A stretch of 64,000 nucleotides of DNA from Rhynochetos jubatus (lineage: Eukaryota; Chordata; Aves; Eurypygiformes; Rhynochetidae), in assembly GCA_027574665.1 (NCBI GenBank), contig CM050648.1, positions 138,880,175 to 138,944,174 on the forward strand. The letters run 5' to 3'. Below, in pieces: positions 47,201-58,351 of this stretch; within the stretch, counting starts at the first letter, position 1, and each line of letters starts with the position of its first letter. The notes under the pieces were generated by a model that was given only the letters and a program-made list of their open reading frames with translations, was not told the DNA's origin and did no database searches. The position numbers and the translations under genes were made by a program.

Positions 47201-48832
47201 TTATCTTGTTCCTCTGCCCTGAGTCTCTCCGTGATCTTTGCAAAGTCCACACATGAAGCCTGTTTTGTAGTTTTCTTATAGCAAGGACACTACCTGATGG
47301 AGGTACTATAAAACCCTGTGCTGCATACCCAAAGAGTTACAGAAGATTACTCACACAGATTTAAGTTTAGCATTTCCTAGGCCTTTGTTACTTGTGCATG
47401 CTGTTCTCCATTATAGGGACTAACACTTTTGCAGTAAGCTTCTACTGAAAGCAGAAGGCGGAGTTGTCCCAACAAGTTTGTCCTGCTCTTTTCTTCAAGC
47501 CCTTCCTAATGCCAACCTCCACCCGTGCCACCATCCCCTACCAAATCATGGTCTCAAGCCCAAACTCTGCCTCCACCACTTCACCCGGTCACACATTCAG
47601 GATCCACCTTCATTCGATGCAGTTTTATCTCCCTATCTCAACCCAACAGCCAGTTTCATTTCCCACATGGGACAGGCTTATAGTGTCCCTCGCCCCATTT
47701 TGTTTTAGATGAGCTTCTTCCCCAGACCGGTCAGATGCAAGAGCTCCCTACTTCCACCCCAACCACCCGCACCCAGCACAGCTCGCGGCAGCCCCCAGTC
47801 ACCACTGCTGGCTCAGTGTGGGCTACTGAGAAATTTGTGGCTTTTCTGACCAAAACTCTCTCTTAAGCAAATAAAAACTATGATTTTTAAAATCTTTCTC
47901 CAGAAGTAGGCAGAAATACACTCAAATTGGAAAGATCAACACGTGCAAGAGTTGAAAATCCCCATCCAACGGTGTTTTATTGAGCCACTGCACCCACAGG
48001 TGTCAAAAGCCACACCTTAGTGAAAAGTGGTGTAAAGCCAGAGACAGCAATCGGCAGGCGCTGGCCCCTTATGCCTTTCAGGGCACAATCCTCGGAAGAG
48101 AAAACCCCTTTAATCCAAGTATTAACATACACGTTTACTAGTTGTGAAAGCTTTCAGCACTACAGCGAAACCGACCTCTATTGACGATGTCAAGCTAAAC
48201 AGACTAAGGTCCGAGGCAACCCGGCCACATGCACCGAGCGTCCTCTTCTCTCCGCCACCTCCTGCGACCCTCCCACCGGGCAGCCCCGGAGACCCCGCAC
48301 GCGGCTGCCAAGGCCGCACAACTGCCCGGAAACGGGGCAAAACAACCGGCTTTGGGGCAAAACGTGTCAGCGCTCGCCACAGAGCCGCCGGAGCTCCCTG
48401 TCCCTGCGAAGTTGTTTTTAGACAGCGAGAGAGCTACCAAACGCCTTGCTGCTTAAGGGCAGGGGAAAATACGCTTTTGGGGTTGTTTTTACTGATCTTC
48501 AGACAAGCGCGCTGGGCAGCTGCCAAGGCTCCACCGAGCTGAGGCGGCTTCAGCCCCGTCCCCGGGGAGCCCTCTCCTCCCTACGCGCCGCCATCGCCCT
48601 TTCCCTCACGGAGCACCCCAAACCCGCCCGGGACCCCCTCCTCCGCCACCACCACCCCGCTCCCGGCGGTGGGTGGCCGGTGGCGAGCGGCTGTACCTGG
48701 CTTCTTGCCCCGCCACTCTGCCCACAGCAGCGTGAGGTCGCCGTCGGCCCGCAGCCAGCGGAACAGCTGCAGCAGCAGGGCCAGGAGGGCGCCGCCCGCC
48801 AGCGCCAGGCACAGCGCGCAGCCCCACGCCAT
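29242..48832 (-). CDS. DHRS7: Dehydrogenase/reductase SDR family member 7, whole coding span (seven coding exons)
   Basis: Joined CDS on the minus strand, from 5' to 3': 48697-48832, 43606-43758, 37996-38102, 36794-37033, 32468-32590, 30835-31050, 29242-29277. All introns are GT-AG with consistent phase; the total is 1011 nt or 336 residues (human 339). DHRS7 (SDR34C1) is an NADPH-dependent short-chain reductase anchored in the ER, reported to act on steroids, retinoids and other carbonyls. Residues 2-24 form a signal anchor. The Rossmann glycine motif TGASSGIG is at 57-64 with an SARR after strand 2 that fits NADPH. NNGG is at 138-141, and the catalytic set is N163, S191, Y204 and K208 (YCASK). 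CPGPV is at 234-238. The ATG at 48830-48832 gives the expected N-terminus ([13 protein letters not shown] at 28-40). All key residues are present, so the enzyme should be active. Confidence 0.96.
29278..30834 (-). other. DHRS7 intron 6
   Basis: A 1557-bp intron; more than half is a CR1 copy in antisense to the gene (29690-30602). The remainder shows nothing recognisable. Confidence 0.8.
29690..30602 (+). mobile_element. CR1 LINE, about 0.9 kb
   Basis: A 5'-truncated CR1, antisense within DHRS7 intron 6. Blocks include 'gtgatctggatgaggggatc', 'gctctgcagagggatctgga', 'ggtttggattggatattagg' and the end 'cttttccagcctaaatgatt'. The FADD catalytic position of the reverse transcriptase reads as FAAN here, so it is inactive. 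Confidence 0.94.
30835..31050 (-). CDS. DHRS7: DHRS7 exon 6 (residues 254-325)
   Basis: 216 nt, exactly 72 codons. The acceptor is tctctcccctccag and the donor GTG|GTAAGT on the minus strand. It encodes [15 protein letters not shown], the hydrophobic [17 protein letters not shown] segment and [12 protein letters not shown]. The aromatic-rich segment probably contacts the membrane. Confidence 0.95.
31051..32467 (-). other. DHRS7 intron 5, nothing recognised
   Basis: 1417 bp without any repeat or exon that I can support. Confidence 0.6.
32468..32590 (-). CDS. DHRS7: DHRS7 exon 5 (residues 213-253)
   Basis: 123 nt, 41 codons, phase 0. The acceptor is gtcttttcttctag and the donor AAG|GTAAGG on the minus strand. 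It encodes [10 protein letters not shown], the [11 protein letters not shown] motif after the sixth strand, and [12 protein letters not shown]. Confidence 0.95.
33025..33052. repeat. Perfect inverted repeat (10-bp arms, 8-base loop)
   Basis: ATTACCCCCT at 33025-33034 pairs perfectly with AGGGGGTAAT at 33043-33052 around GATATTTT. It may be a relic of a DNA transposon end or a chance hairpin in an intron. Confidence 0.6.
35014..35178 (-). mobile_element. CR1 LINE 3' end fragment
   Basis: About 165 bp, sense to DHRS7 in intron 4. It reads 'gggttggaagggaccttaaa', 'cctccactagaccaggttgc', 'tccagcctggccttggacac'. It is nearly identical to the ends of the copies at 20014 and 25000, so the same CR1 subfamily. 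Confidence 0.92.
36290..36762 (+). mobile_element. CR1 LINE 3' portion
   Basis: About 470 bp, antisense within DHRS7 intron 4. Visible blocks are 'gagaggctgagagagctggg', 'ggttcagcctgaccatgagg', 'gagcactgggacaggctgcc', 'ggttggactagatgatctct' and 'gaggtcccttccaaccccca'. The element stops about 30 bp from the splice donor of DHRS7 exon 4. Confidence 0.94.
36794..37033 (-). CDS. DHRS7: DHRS7 exon 4 (residues 133-212), catalytic exon
   Basis: 240 nt, 80 codons, phase 0. The acceptor is catcttttcccgag and the donor CAG|GTAAGT on the minus strand. It encodes [16 protein letters not shown] (N163), GKIVTVSS (S191) and GYCASKHAL (Y204, K208), that is, the complete SDR active site. Confidence 0.96.
37034..37995 (-). 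other. DHRS7 intron 3, nothing recognised
   Basis: 962 bp with no recognisable repeat or exon. Confidence 0.6.
37996..38102 (-). CDS. DHRS7: DHRS7 exon 3 (residues 97-132)
   Basis: 107 nt, phase 1 in and 0 out. The acceptor is ggtatttttctag and the donor AAG|GTAAGG on the minus strand. Of two overlapping AG choices (tagag), only the first keeps the frame. It encodes SEKDILVL, the RLDLTD strand and SHEAAT. Confidence 0.93.
38103..43605 (-). other. DHRS7 intron 2 with an old CR1
   Basis: 5503 bp. A decayed CR1 occupies about 40980-42200; the rest shows no supported feature. Confidence 0.7.
40980..42200 (+). mobile_element. Old, decayed CR1 LINE spanning part of the reverse transcriptase
   Basis: About 1.2 kb, antisense in DHRS7 intron 2. 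Despite heavy decay, the frame near 41150-41250 still reads [18 protein letters not shown] and then FASVFIGKI, which matches the CR1 linker before the reverse transcriptase. Further on, 'gtggacaaggagagagcagt' and 'atcttcattaatgacccaga' match reverse-transcriptase blocks. It is older than the other CR1 copies. Borders are approximate. Confidence 0.75.
43606..43758 (-). CDS. DHRS7: DHRS7 exon 2 (residues 46-96)
   Basis: 153 nt, phase 1 in and 1 out. The acceptor is gattcttttgatag and the donor CTTC|GTAAGT on the minus strand. It encodes [19 protein letters not shown] (the NADP-binding glycine loop), EELAYQLSK and the SARRE turn that selects NADP(H). Confidence 0.96.
43759..48696 (-). other. DHRS7 intron 1, nothing recognised
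   Basis: 4938 bp. I see no repeat family or exon in it, apart from pyrimidine-rich and A-rich stretches. Confidence 0.6.
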
Positions 48833-49250
48833 GGCCGCCACCGCCCGCGGCTCCGGCCGCCCCTTTATCAGGGCCGCGACGAGGCGGGAGCCGCCCCCGC
48901 TGCCCGGAGCCAGCGCCTGCCCCGGGGCAGCGCAGCGCCGGCCTCCTCCCCGCCTCCCCGGCCACCCCTTTCCCCGCCGGGCAGGGGCGGGCGGCTCCGG
49001 CACCGCTTCCCCCCCGCCCCCACCCCGCTCCCCGGCCCTTCAGGTGGCCCCGGCGGGAGCCCCGGGGTGGCCGGGGCTGGCGCGGTCAAGGCTGCGGCGA
49101 TAAGCGCTGGGTTTGTAGGGGAGAGGCCGCGCGTGTGACGGGGTGAAGGTCGGTTTCTGGGAGCGGGGGGCCCCCGCGGGGAGGGGCGGGCTGCCCGGCC
49201 GTTCCCTGCGCGCAAACAACGCAGGCCCTCGGGCGGGTGGCCAGGGCGGT
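48220..49250 (-). promoter_or_regulatory. DHRS7: CpG island: promoter of DHRS7
   Basis: About 1 kb of CpG-dense sequence that covers the first coding exon and extends upstream of the ATG at 48832. The G- and C-rich tracts fit a broad, TATA-less housekeeping promoter. The exact start site cannot be read. Confidence 0.75.
48697..48832 (-). CDS. DHRS7: DHRS7 exon 1, first coding exon (residues 1-45)
   Basis: 136 nt of coding sequence. ATG is at 48830-48832 in the good context GCGGCCATGG. It encodes a hydrophobic leader (residues 2-24, rich in Leu and Ala) that acts as an ER signal anchor, then [18 protein letters not shown]. The donor is CCAG|GTACAG, weaker than the others in the gene, but the join to exon 2 keeps the frame (KP-ENEL). 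Confidence 0.93.
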
Positions 49251-49757
49251 TCGGCTTTGGTGTTCAGAGATCAAAACACCGGTCCCTGTCCTCCTAAGGA
49301 GACCCTCATGGCTGTCCCCTGGGGACACCAGCGACGCCTCGCCCCCCTCGAGCTGCCCGGCGGCCCCCAGCCCCGCGGCAGTGCCCCCGCGGCTCTCCTT
49401 CCAGCCCGTGCTGCATCCCTCCTGTGGGAGCCCTTCCCCACCCAGATCTCTGCAGGAATGCCACCCGTGGCCGTGCCTTCCGCTGCCGAGGCCAACCCAG
49501 GCCTCGCACGCACCCGCTTCTGGCCAACGTTCCAGAAACCTCTGTCTGTAAAACTGGTGCTGAATACCCAAAACTGCTGAAAACCCAGGGCCTGCGGCAC
49601 CTCTGGGCCTCCCACCACCCTCACCTACAGCTCGTCACCGTAGGTGGTTAGCGCCGGTGTGCAGAGGCATGAAACTCTGTTCTCACTACCCTGATGTTTC
49701 AAAACGTGTCGCAGCAGGAGGCACAGGTCTCAAAGAACCTGTACCAGTTCAGATACT

Positions 49758-49793
49758 TGAGCAGAATTAAGCTCCTGAGCAGAATTAAGCTCT
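49758..49793 (+). repeat. 18-bp unit in two tandem copies
   Basis: TGAGCAGAATTAAGCTCC is followed directly by TGAGCAGAATTAAGCTCT, one base different. The next about 35 bp also contain two copies of a GATGCAG word. Confidence 0.8.
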
Positions 49794-50799
49794 GCATCTA
49801 CATGATGCAGAAGCATGATGCAGAGCTTGCATTTGTTCAGGGAGGTACACAAACCCTGTTCCCAAAATCCCACGGGCCAAGGCCCCTCATCTGACAGAAG
49901 ACTCAGCACAGGGTGGCCGTGTTCACCTCACCCACCCTCTGCCAACTCCACCGATGACTGAAGGATTCACGAATCAACACCGCAATTGCCCAGAAATCTG
50001 ATTTGCAGCGTTCTGAGCAAAAGACCTTAAAACTAATCCATACAACAAGGGAAAGGTCACAGAAAAATAAAAATACACCATCAGAATACTTTGTTTCTGT
50101 AAATAGCACCCATCCGCAACTGCGTCTAAACGAATCGCTAATTAAATGGGGGTTGTGTTTCAGAATACAAACAGGCCTTTGGAGGTTCTAAAGGCAGACT
50201 GTCACAGGAGCTAGGACTGCCCGCAGTAATACATCATGGTTACAGATATTCCTTGTATTTTCCCGTTTTCTCCTGTTTTACTGGGTTGAGAACTATTTTG
50301 TTAGTGCAATGTATAGCATAATGAAACCTTAATGCCACACAAAACATAAACAATATAAATAAATAGCAAGTAATTTAAAGTGTTTTCCTTACTTTTCAGT
50401 GGAAAGTTAGGACACGATGAACAAATTTTCTCATTGCAAAGTTCAGCTGTCCATCCCTGTCAGGTCTTCATAAGCCCTGGTGGAAAAAAAAAAAATCAGG
50501 GTCTTATTTGCTCCTTGTGCTAAGCGCAGGTGGTACACACAGGACTGTGAGGCTTTGCACCACAACACACCAGAAGAGGCAACGTGAAGTTGGACGAGGA
50601 CGTGCACTGCAGCTGCGCAGAGGGGGATTTTCCCAGCTATCCCCCAAGAGACAGGTATACAGCAGCTCGGACCGAGCGCAGAAAGGATGCGGAGGGGAAG
50701 CTCACAAGGTCTCAGCATCCTGCGATCGGTGAGGATTTATCCTGTGACTCTGTGCTTCAGCCCTTCTTTCACAACACAACAAAGTAGAGTTTTCCTGTT

Positions 50800-50819
50800 A
50801 AAAAAAAAAAAAAAAAAAA
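50800..50819 (+). repeat. Poly(A) tract of 20 bases
   Basis: An uninterrupted run of 20 A. It may be a simple repeat or the tail of a retroposed transcript. CR1 elements do not end in poly(A). Confidence 0.85.
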
Positions 50820-52029
50820 GTTCAACTATGCCTGTCTTGTGTATATATCACCATCAGTGGGGGCTTTATTGCCTACCCCCAAGATTACAAAGACAGGCAT
50901 GGAGTGCCTGCTCAGTGCGCGAAGGCACGCTCAGTGTCAGACTGAGCATGGGAAGGAGAGCATCAGAAAAAATTACAAGGTCCTTACAAGGTAATGTCCA
51001 TTCTTGCTGGTTTTCAACTTACAAAAAGTAAATGCGCTCATCTCATTATTATTATCTTAACGATAGGTAAATATACTTCAGGAATTATCTTAACTATACA
51101 CACCCAAGTCTATTAAAAATATTTCTCTTGAGATCTCCACCAGTAGCAGTGAAAAGCTACCACAGGCTGCAGCTTTAACACATGGCTGCTGTGAACCATC
51201 TGAATCATGCCAGACTGAGACTTCTCAACCACAAAGCAACTGGCAAAGACCGATGGGCATTCAGGGTTGCCAGCTTCCAGTCTCACCTTGATGGCAGTGC
51301 ACCAGCAGTGCTCCCGCTTTCCTTGCTGGAAGTTCAGCTTGGAGTGCTGACAGCAGCATTCACTCTATTGTTGCTTCAGAGCCACTAACCACTTAGCGAA
51401 GAGCTGTTTGACAGAGCACCAAATCAAAGTGAAACATCTCCTCAAGGATCACATCATAATGAAGCCCTTGAATTTGACCAACACCTGAATTCCCAAGGAA
51501 AACAAAAAATATTTCTCCCTCTAATGCTTGAATTTGGTTTCCACCTGAGAAGCTAATTTTCGCTTTGTGAAGAGGCCGTTACAGCTAACAGGTTTTAAAA
51601 GTCCACCTGAACATCAACAGAAGGAATGACAGTTCTGTTGCACGTTGGGCTGTGATTGATGCAGACAGCACTATGGAGCTCGGTAAGGATGTTCTGATCT
51701 CGATACGAAGTACTGAACAGTGGTTGGGAAGTACAACCACGTAAAGCAAAGTATGGGCTCTGAAACAAAATGAGAAATAGTTACCAGAGTGAGAGGTCAG
51801 CGTGTTGCTCCATACCCTGCTGTGAACCTCGCTGCGGCTCCCCGCGCTGACTCTGGCAGCAGATAACAGGTCAATTAAACTCAGCACATAACACGATAAC
51901 ATGCCTTATTCTTAAGAGTTACACAAACTATATCGATACACTTAATGTAAATAAAAGCAAGATAAGCTGCCTTCTGTCTCCAAAGCAACACGGCTGACAT
52001 ACATTATTAGGTCACTGTTTCTATATATT

Positions 52030-52778
52030 GATTTCTATTCCGCAGTTGTGCAGCGCTGAGAAGACCTTGTGCAAAAGTACAATGGGACTGGGGGATGAAT
52101 GGATTGGGAGAAGCCCTACAGAGAAGGACTTGGGGGTACTGGGGGATGAGAAGCTGGACATGAGCCAGCCGTGTGCACTGGCAGCCCAGAAAGCCAACCG
52201 CATCCTGGGCTGTGTCCAGAGCAGCGTGGCCAGCAGGGCGAGGGAGGGGATTCTCCCCCTCTATTCTGCTCTCCTGAGACCCCACCTGGAGGGCTGTGTC
52301 CAGCTCTGGGGCCCCCAACATCAGAAGGATATCGAAGGGTTGGAGCAAATCTAGAGGAGGCCACGAAGATGCTCCGAGGGCTGGAGCACCTCTCCTATGA
52401 AGAAAGGCTGAGAGAACTGGGCTTGTTCAGCCTGGAGAAGACTCTGCAGAGACCTTATAGCCCCTTCCAGGACCTGAAGGGCACTTACAGGAAAGATGAG
52501 AACAAACAAGGGCCTGTGGTGACAGGACAAGAGGCAAGAGTCTTAAACTGAAAGTGGGTAGATTTAGTTTGGGCGTAAGGAATACTTCTTTTACAGTGAG
52601 GGTGGTGAGACACTGGCACAAGTTGCCCAGTAAAGTTGCAGGTGCCCCATCTTTCAAAATGGGGTTTTGAGCACCCCAATCTAGTGCAGGGTGTCCCTGC
52701 CCATGGCAGGGGGTTGGACTAGCTGAACTTTGAGGTCCCCTCCAACCCAAATCATTCTGCGATTCAATGATTTTATAA
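52030..52778 (+). mobile_element. CR1 LINE, about 0.75 kb
   Basis: A 5'-truncated CR1. Translation shows [31 protein letters not shown] and [21 protein letters not shown], followed by the 3' UTR with 'gggtgtccctgcccatggca' and the tail near 52750-52778 ('cattctgcgattcaatgatt'). Decayed by frameshifts and stops. Confidence 0.94.
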
Positions 52779-54681
52779 AATGAGTAAATTTTCACAGATT
52801 TATGGGTGAAGTGCTTCCTCTTTGAATGTTCACAAGTGGGCCTCAGGTGACTTGGTGGCAGCCCTGGTAGTAATACCGTGAGAGCACAGGTGTGAATATT
52901 TTCCACAGTACTGTGATGCAATTTCTTTGACCCATGTTAGAGCAAATAACGCTCCAGTGCAATTATCCGAGATTAGTTCAGTGTCTGTGTAAAACACAGA
53001 TTTGGATAATGCTCTTACTTCATTAAATTATTTATGCAGGTACAATAACATTAAAATTAATAGCAGTAAGTAGAGCAGCACTATATTGTCTTTTCCTGTA
53101 TTTCCTCTTCCACTGTGAGCAAATTAGAACGGCTTCTAAGGAGAAAAGCTCTTTGCTTTGTTTAGGAAAACAAAATTTCATGGAGAATCCATCGCAAAAT
53201 GAGTGCAAGTGAAGTAAGGCCAGTTTTGACTCTGTGCTACCTGCTTCGGGGTGTTATCTATGCCATATGGTTTAGTGATGCTGGAAGAGGAGACAAACAT
53301 ACCCACATCCAGACAAAGACAGTCCTACGTAAACATAACAGAGTGACAAAAATACTGCTTGCATAGATCTGCCTGATCAGGCAGTGGATATATGAAATTT
53401 AAAATATGAAGAAATAATGTATATCTGTTTTAACTGCAAATTGTTATTGAAGAAAATGTTGTCTCTTTTGTAACTAAATTTACTGAAAACTTAAATATTT
53501 ATCCTAGGTAAGGGACATCTGTTCAAGCCTTTAAATGCAGGAATCGTTTTGATCCAAAGCTGATCTGAGGTACAATTCTGCTGTGGCTGTGTCAGTGACA
53601 TTTCTCCTATTGCTTACCAAGGGCAGAAGCTGTCTGCTTTCTGCATCAGAATTACCTTCTGGAGTTCAAGTCTCTGATTTTTTGTGCACTGCACTCCTAG
53701 CTACTCTAATCTCCTCTCATTTCAGCTTTTAGCACGTTGTTCAATCTCAGGTTTTCCCACACAGCCCCTTCTGCCTGCCTTCTTACTCAGGCCACTTAGA
53801 CAGACTTGAAGGAAGAACTTTCACCTTTTCTTTCTTCAAATCGCTCCTTAATTTTACCTACTCCTTGCACCCATTTCACTTCAGTCTCTTTAGTTAAGGT
53901 TTTGTATGTGAGCTCCTATCAGTTTAAAACTTGGGGTCTGGTTCTAATTAGGGCAAATTGAACTACCGTGTCTTCTATCCATTTTGAAAAGAGCAACTAA
54001 AACAGTTTGTGCTGCCTTCCTGGCCACTGCGTTGCAGCTTACTACAACCTGTGCCCAAGCAACAGACGGTAAACCAGAGAATCGCTTTTTTGCCGGAGTA
54101 ACTACATGTGTACCAGTAAGTCAAACAGCGCCACTCCACACGAGTCGTACACTGGCACAGGATCATCCATACCTTTACACTGTTATCGTGGTCCGTGGTA
54201 TGGCTTTGCTCACAAACACCGTCCCAAGGAATGTGGGGTATGTCTGAGGGGCACCAGCTACAGACACAAACCAGGTCAGGCCAGTTGGGCTCAGAACTAG
54301 AAAGCCCACAAATTGATTTACTCACAGTTACACCATTTGAACTTAGAGTTTGCTTAACTAAACAGTTACAATGACTTGCGTAAGTATCTTTGCTAGTAAG
54401 TAAAACATTCTTTCCTCCTCTCTCCTCCTCACATCTCACTGTTTCCTCCCTCAGAAGAAGTTATGTAGAAAAACACCTGAAAACAACACAGCACCACAGA
54501 AAAATACAGAGTAGTAATATAAAAAGACACAGTGACAAGACAATTCTTACTCAGACAGACAGGACAAATACAGGAAGCATCTTCAGACACAGAAGGAGAT
54601 GACTCCCGGTTGTTGGAGGTGTCCCCTGGGAGGATTTCCTCAATATAAGAAGTAAAGCCATGTTCTGCGCTCTACCCAGTG
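52779..54681. other. Intergenic sequence, no gene seen
   Basis: No recognised exon or repeat. Open frames near 53975-54440 overlap on both strands but show no domain. Confidence 0.5.
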
Positions 54682-55414
54682 TGCTGTGGTTTAACCCCAG
54701 CCAGCAACCAAGCACCACACAGCCGCTCACTCACCTCCCACGTCCCTCAGTGGGATGGGGAGGAGAATCAGAGGAAAAGACAAGGGAACTCATGGGTTGA
54801 GATAAGAACAGTTTAATAATTCAAAATAAATGAGATAAAATAATTATACTAGTAAAGTATACTAGTAATACTAACAATACCAATAATACTAGCAATACTA
54901 CCACTACTACTAATAGTAATATGTAATGAAAATAATGGAAAATAAGTCAAATGATACAGGCACTCACCACCTGCTGACTGATGCCCAGCCAGTCCCTGAG
55001 CAACCAGAGAGAGCCCAAGCCAGAGCCCGAGAGCCAGCGAGGCCACAGATGCAGACCTCCAAGAGCCAGAGGGATAGAGAGCACAAGCCAGACCCACTCC
55101 CCCCAACTTATATATTGAACGTGATGTTTAAAGGCATGAAAACCCCTTTTGGCCAGTTTGGGTCAGCTGTCTTGCCTGTGTCCCCCTCCAAGCTTCTTTT
55201 CCCAGAGAAGTTTCTTACTCGTCTTGTAGAGAAGCAGCTAGGAACGCAGGTGCAGTATCAGAAACTGAAAAAGTCCTTGACTTGACATAAACCTTCCTTA
55301 GCAACAACTACAAACATCAGTATGGTACCAATATTATTCTCAGCACAACCAAAACATAGCCACATACTAGCCACTGTGAGGAAAATGAACTCTGTCCCAA
55401 CCCAAACCAGCACA
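54682..55414 (-). mobile_element. Solo LTR (733 bp) of an avian endogenous retrovirus, related to the 1652 copy
   Basis: On the minus strand it opens TGTGCTGG and closes ...CCACAGCA. The flanks CAGTG (54677-54681) and CTGTG (55415-55419) differ at one base, like an aged 5-bp duplication. A TATATAA box is at about 55105-55112 (minus strand). The block 'gacagctgacccaaactggc' parallels the LTR at 1652, as do the 5' end and the 'ggctgtgtggtgcttggttg' near the 3' end. It differs by a TAATAC/TAGTAT-rich stretch at about 54845-54925. No internal retroviral genes are attached. Confidence 0.8.
54845..54925 (+). repeat. ACTAATA-type simple repeat within the LTR
   Basis: An imperfect array of triplet-like ACT/AAT units (for example 'actagtaatactaacaatac') lying inside the LTR. 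It expanded after or within that LTR subfamily. Confidence 0.7.
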
Positions 55415-58351
55415 CTGTGTCACACCTGTTTTAAGCTATAAAACTCCAGGGATCCCAGCCACTTGCAGCCAGCCTGGGCCCTGCCCTTCTTCTACATTTC
55501 ACATCATGACTTTTCCATTAGATTATAAACTGCTTGGCTTTGCTTTTTGTTTGCAAAGTGCTTTTACTGACACCTGCACTAACTCTTATCTGTTTAAAAG
55601 AGGCATGTTACTTTTCAAAGGACAACGTTTGTCTCCAGACAAAGAGCTCCTGCACATCAAGTCTCCTTCAGTGCCCCATTGGATACTTGAATGTGACTTA
55701 AGTGTTCCAGATATGTCCTTCACGTAAGGGTGAATTTTATTCAGGACTGCCTGAGCTCTGCTCATTCCTCTAGACCACACTACTTTGACTTCTCTGCTTG
55801 TTTATTGACATTAAAAGTACTTTTATTCAGAAATAATAAAAAGTGAAATCCAGAAAATCCCTAATCTTTTCTGCAGGAGATGGGCCACTTATACGAAGAT
55901 TTGCTTAGTATGATGGGACAGTGATGGAACCCAGAGTCCTTAAGTTGTATTATCCATTTCCTTTTCATAACACACTTTCTTTAGGCTATGTTAAGGCATA
56001 TGCCTAAGTCACCTGTGTTTATATAAATAACAGAAATACAGAACATGTTCGGGTGCAGTGAACAAAACTCCATTTGATGACAATGCTATTTCATTTGTGT
56101 GACATTACTACTATGTAATTCTTCATAATTATTCAAATGAAATACTAGAAGAAGTCAAGATACAAATATCTGTAGGACTTTTCCTCAGAGGAATAGCTTT
56201 AGGTAAAGGCTAAAACATACCTGAACATGCCATATCATATGGTATCATATGCTCACCTCATACCTGGTTATGTAAGGGAAAGCAAGTATTTCATGGTTTT
56301 CTTTAAAAAAGCTTTCTCGCTTTCTGCATATGGAACAAGCCTCTCCTGATGGTGAAGAAGAGGAAGACATTGCCATTGATATTTACGTTTTGATTCTTAG
56401 ATTCTCGTTCTGCATCTGTTACCCTGGGCTGGGTTACAAGGTCACCAAAGTCAACGGAAAGACTTGTGCCACCTTTTCCACATTTGGAATTTTCCAAATA
56501 TATACACAGATATATAAACCAATATTTATTCAATTTAAATCTTTTTAAATTAACCTAGGAAAGATTCTTTCTGTGTGGGCTCACTCATTGCACTGGTACT
56601 GAAGACTATGCATACAGGGACCTAGTGAAAACTTTCTCTCTTACATCATTTAACATTAAGTGAGGGATAGCAGGAAGAAAAGAGGTGATGTCCAAAAGGC
56701 TGATTCTGCAGAGCTTTGTCTCCCTGAGCATCCGCTCTAGTCAGCAGAAACAAACTCCATCATGGGGGAACATAAATTAGGAACCTTCTCGGCATCCCGC
56801 ACTCAAAGATTTTCTCTTCCTCCGTCTCCTTACACAGAGATAGCTTGTGGAGGGAATATCTCCCAAACCCCATGAAAAGATACTTCAGGGAGCCAGTCCT
56901 CTAGTAGCTGTTAGCCAATGACAGAATCAGATAAGTAAAATCCCTTTCCTAATCCCCCAATTTTTTTCTTTTCCTTAATTAATAGCACTACTTCTTTGAC
57001 AGCCTCTTAATAGCGCAGTTTTCCTAAGGCAGTTAGTTTCCCTTCATTTTCATTAATGTATTCCTCTTTGGTTTTATCAGATAAGTAAATTAAAGTTTAC
57101 TCCTTTTTTTACAGACGTATTGTTAAGCATTCCAGCACAAATCTGGGACGAGGTTTGCTCCCTCCCTCCCTCCCTCTCTCTCTCTCTCGCACCCTCTGCT
57201 GGTCTTCCCCATGCAAAACACAAAATATCACGGAATTTTCATTACCAACCACTATTTTTTAAGAGAAAAATCAGAATTTCTGTTGCTAAATGTTTTACTA
57301 TCAGAATATAAATTATTAGGAAGATCACTTTTGGAGCTTTAAACTGAGCATGGGAGGAGATTTTTAATGAATTCAAGAAAATAATTGCATAATCAAGCAT
57401 GTGAACCTGTGGAATTTCTCAGGCAAAAAGTCCAAAAGTGAACATGGCCTAAAAAGCTGATCGCAGCCTGACCTGGCTCTTAGCAGAACCCTGTGACTGG
57501 CATTTTAATGAAGATATTATGTAAGGAGCTCTAGAAGCATACACTACCGGGGATGGGGGGTTTCCTGTGCATCTCGGTTAGCAAAAGTCATAGGCAGTAG
57601 TCCTGCTGAGACAGTACATATTTTAATGAGGTAGAGAGGTAAAGGAGATACATCAGCTCTTAGCTTCCATTCCAGCAACACAATAAAACAGAGAGCTGAT
57701 CTAATTATTCATCTGGGAAAATCCCTGGATGTCAGACAGAAAAATCAGACTGTAGTGCTTTCTTAATCAACTGACAGATAGGACGTGATGGTGTTGGGAG
57801 AGGGTATGTTTAGTGCACCTGGTACTCCAACAGTCCCTTTCCGGTAACCAAACCCAAGGAGAAGTAGCTCTAAGACTGCTTTAACTACTACCAACATCTG
57901 AAAATGTTTCCTGCACTGCCCAGGATTAGGCAGATGTGGGTCTCTCAGGAAGCTGTCCCTGTTCTTCTGAAGGGTACAGGATGGCATGCTGCAAGAAGTG
58001 ATGTTTAGAGTCTGCAGGAACACAAATCCAAGATGTGTACGTGATCTGACGAGCATTTCACCCATTGCACTACCTGAAGCCAACTTTTACTTGGCATTAG
58101 CGACCAGGTGCTTTGCTGAGGATCCATCAGCTTTCCATGTATGGCAGCACAGGTGTCAACCCAGAGAGGTTCAGGAGAGTGGCCAAAGACAGTAATGTTT
58201 TATTTTGCATAACTGAGTTTTTTAATTATGTTAAAAAGCAATTTATATGTCAAAGCAACAGGCAAGGTACTAGCCAGAAGTATTTAAATCAAAGCTACCT
58301 AAGCAGCCTCCTCTTACCTTTCCTGGACAAGTAAATTCTTCAGCATATTGG
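55415..58351. other. Intergenic sequence, no gene seen
   Basis: AT-rich, with one CCCT/CT simple repeat near 57158-57188. No exon is supported. Confidence 0.5.
57158..57188 (+). repeat. (CCCT)n-(CT)n simple repeat
   Basis: Several CCCT units run into a CT dinucleotide array and stop at 'cgcaccctctg'. Confidence 0.85.

Larger units (their letters stand above)
49251..52029. other. Intergenic sequence upstream of DHRS7
   Basis: No exon recognised. It holds an 18-bp tandem duplication at 49758-49793 and a 20-base poly(A) run at 50800-50819. Confidence 0.55.

Noticed and set aside
48861..48872. TATA-like TGATAAAG upstream of the DHRS7 ATG (minus strand)
   Set aside because: It would start transcription within a few bases of the ATG, and the setting is a CpG island where TATA-less initiation is usual.
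48446..49138. 230-residue open frame on the + strand opposite DHRS7 exon 1
   Set aside because: It is a shadow of GC-rich promoter and exon sequence; the minus strand carries the real, family-matching DHRS7 start.
53975..54439. 154-residue minus-strand open frame
   Set aside because: Cys- and Ser-rich with no domain, overlapped by a + strand frame, and no splice context; treated as chance.
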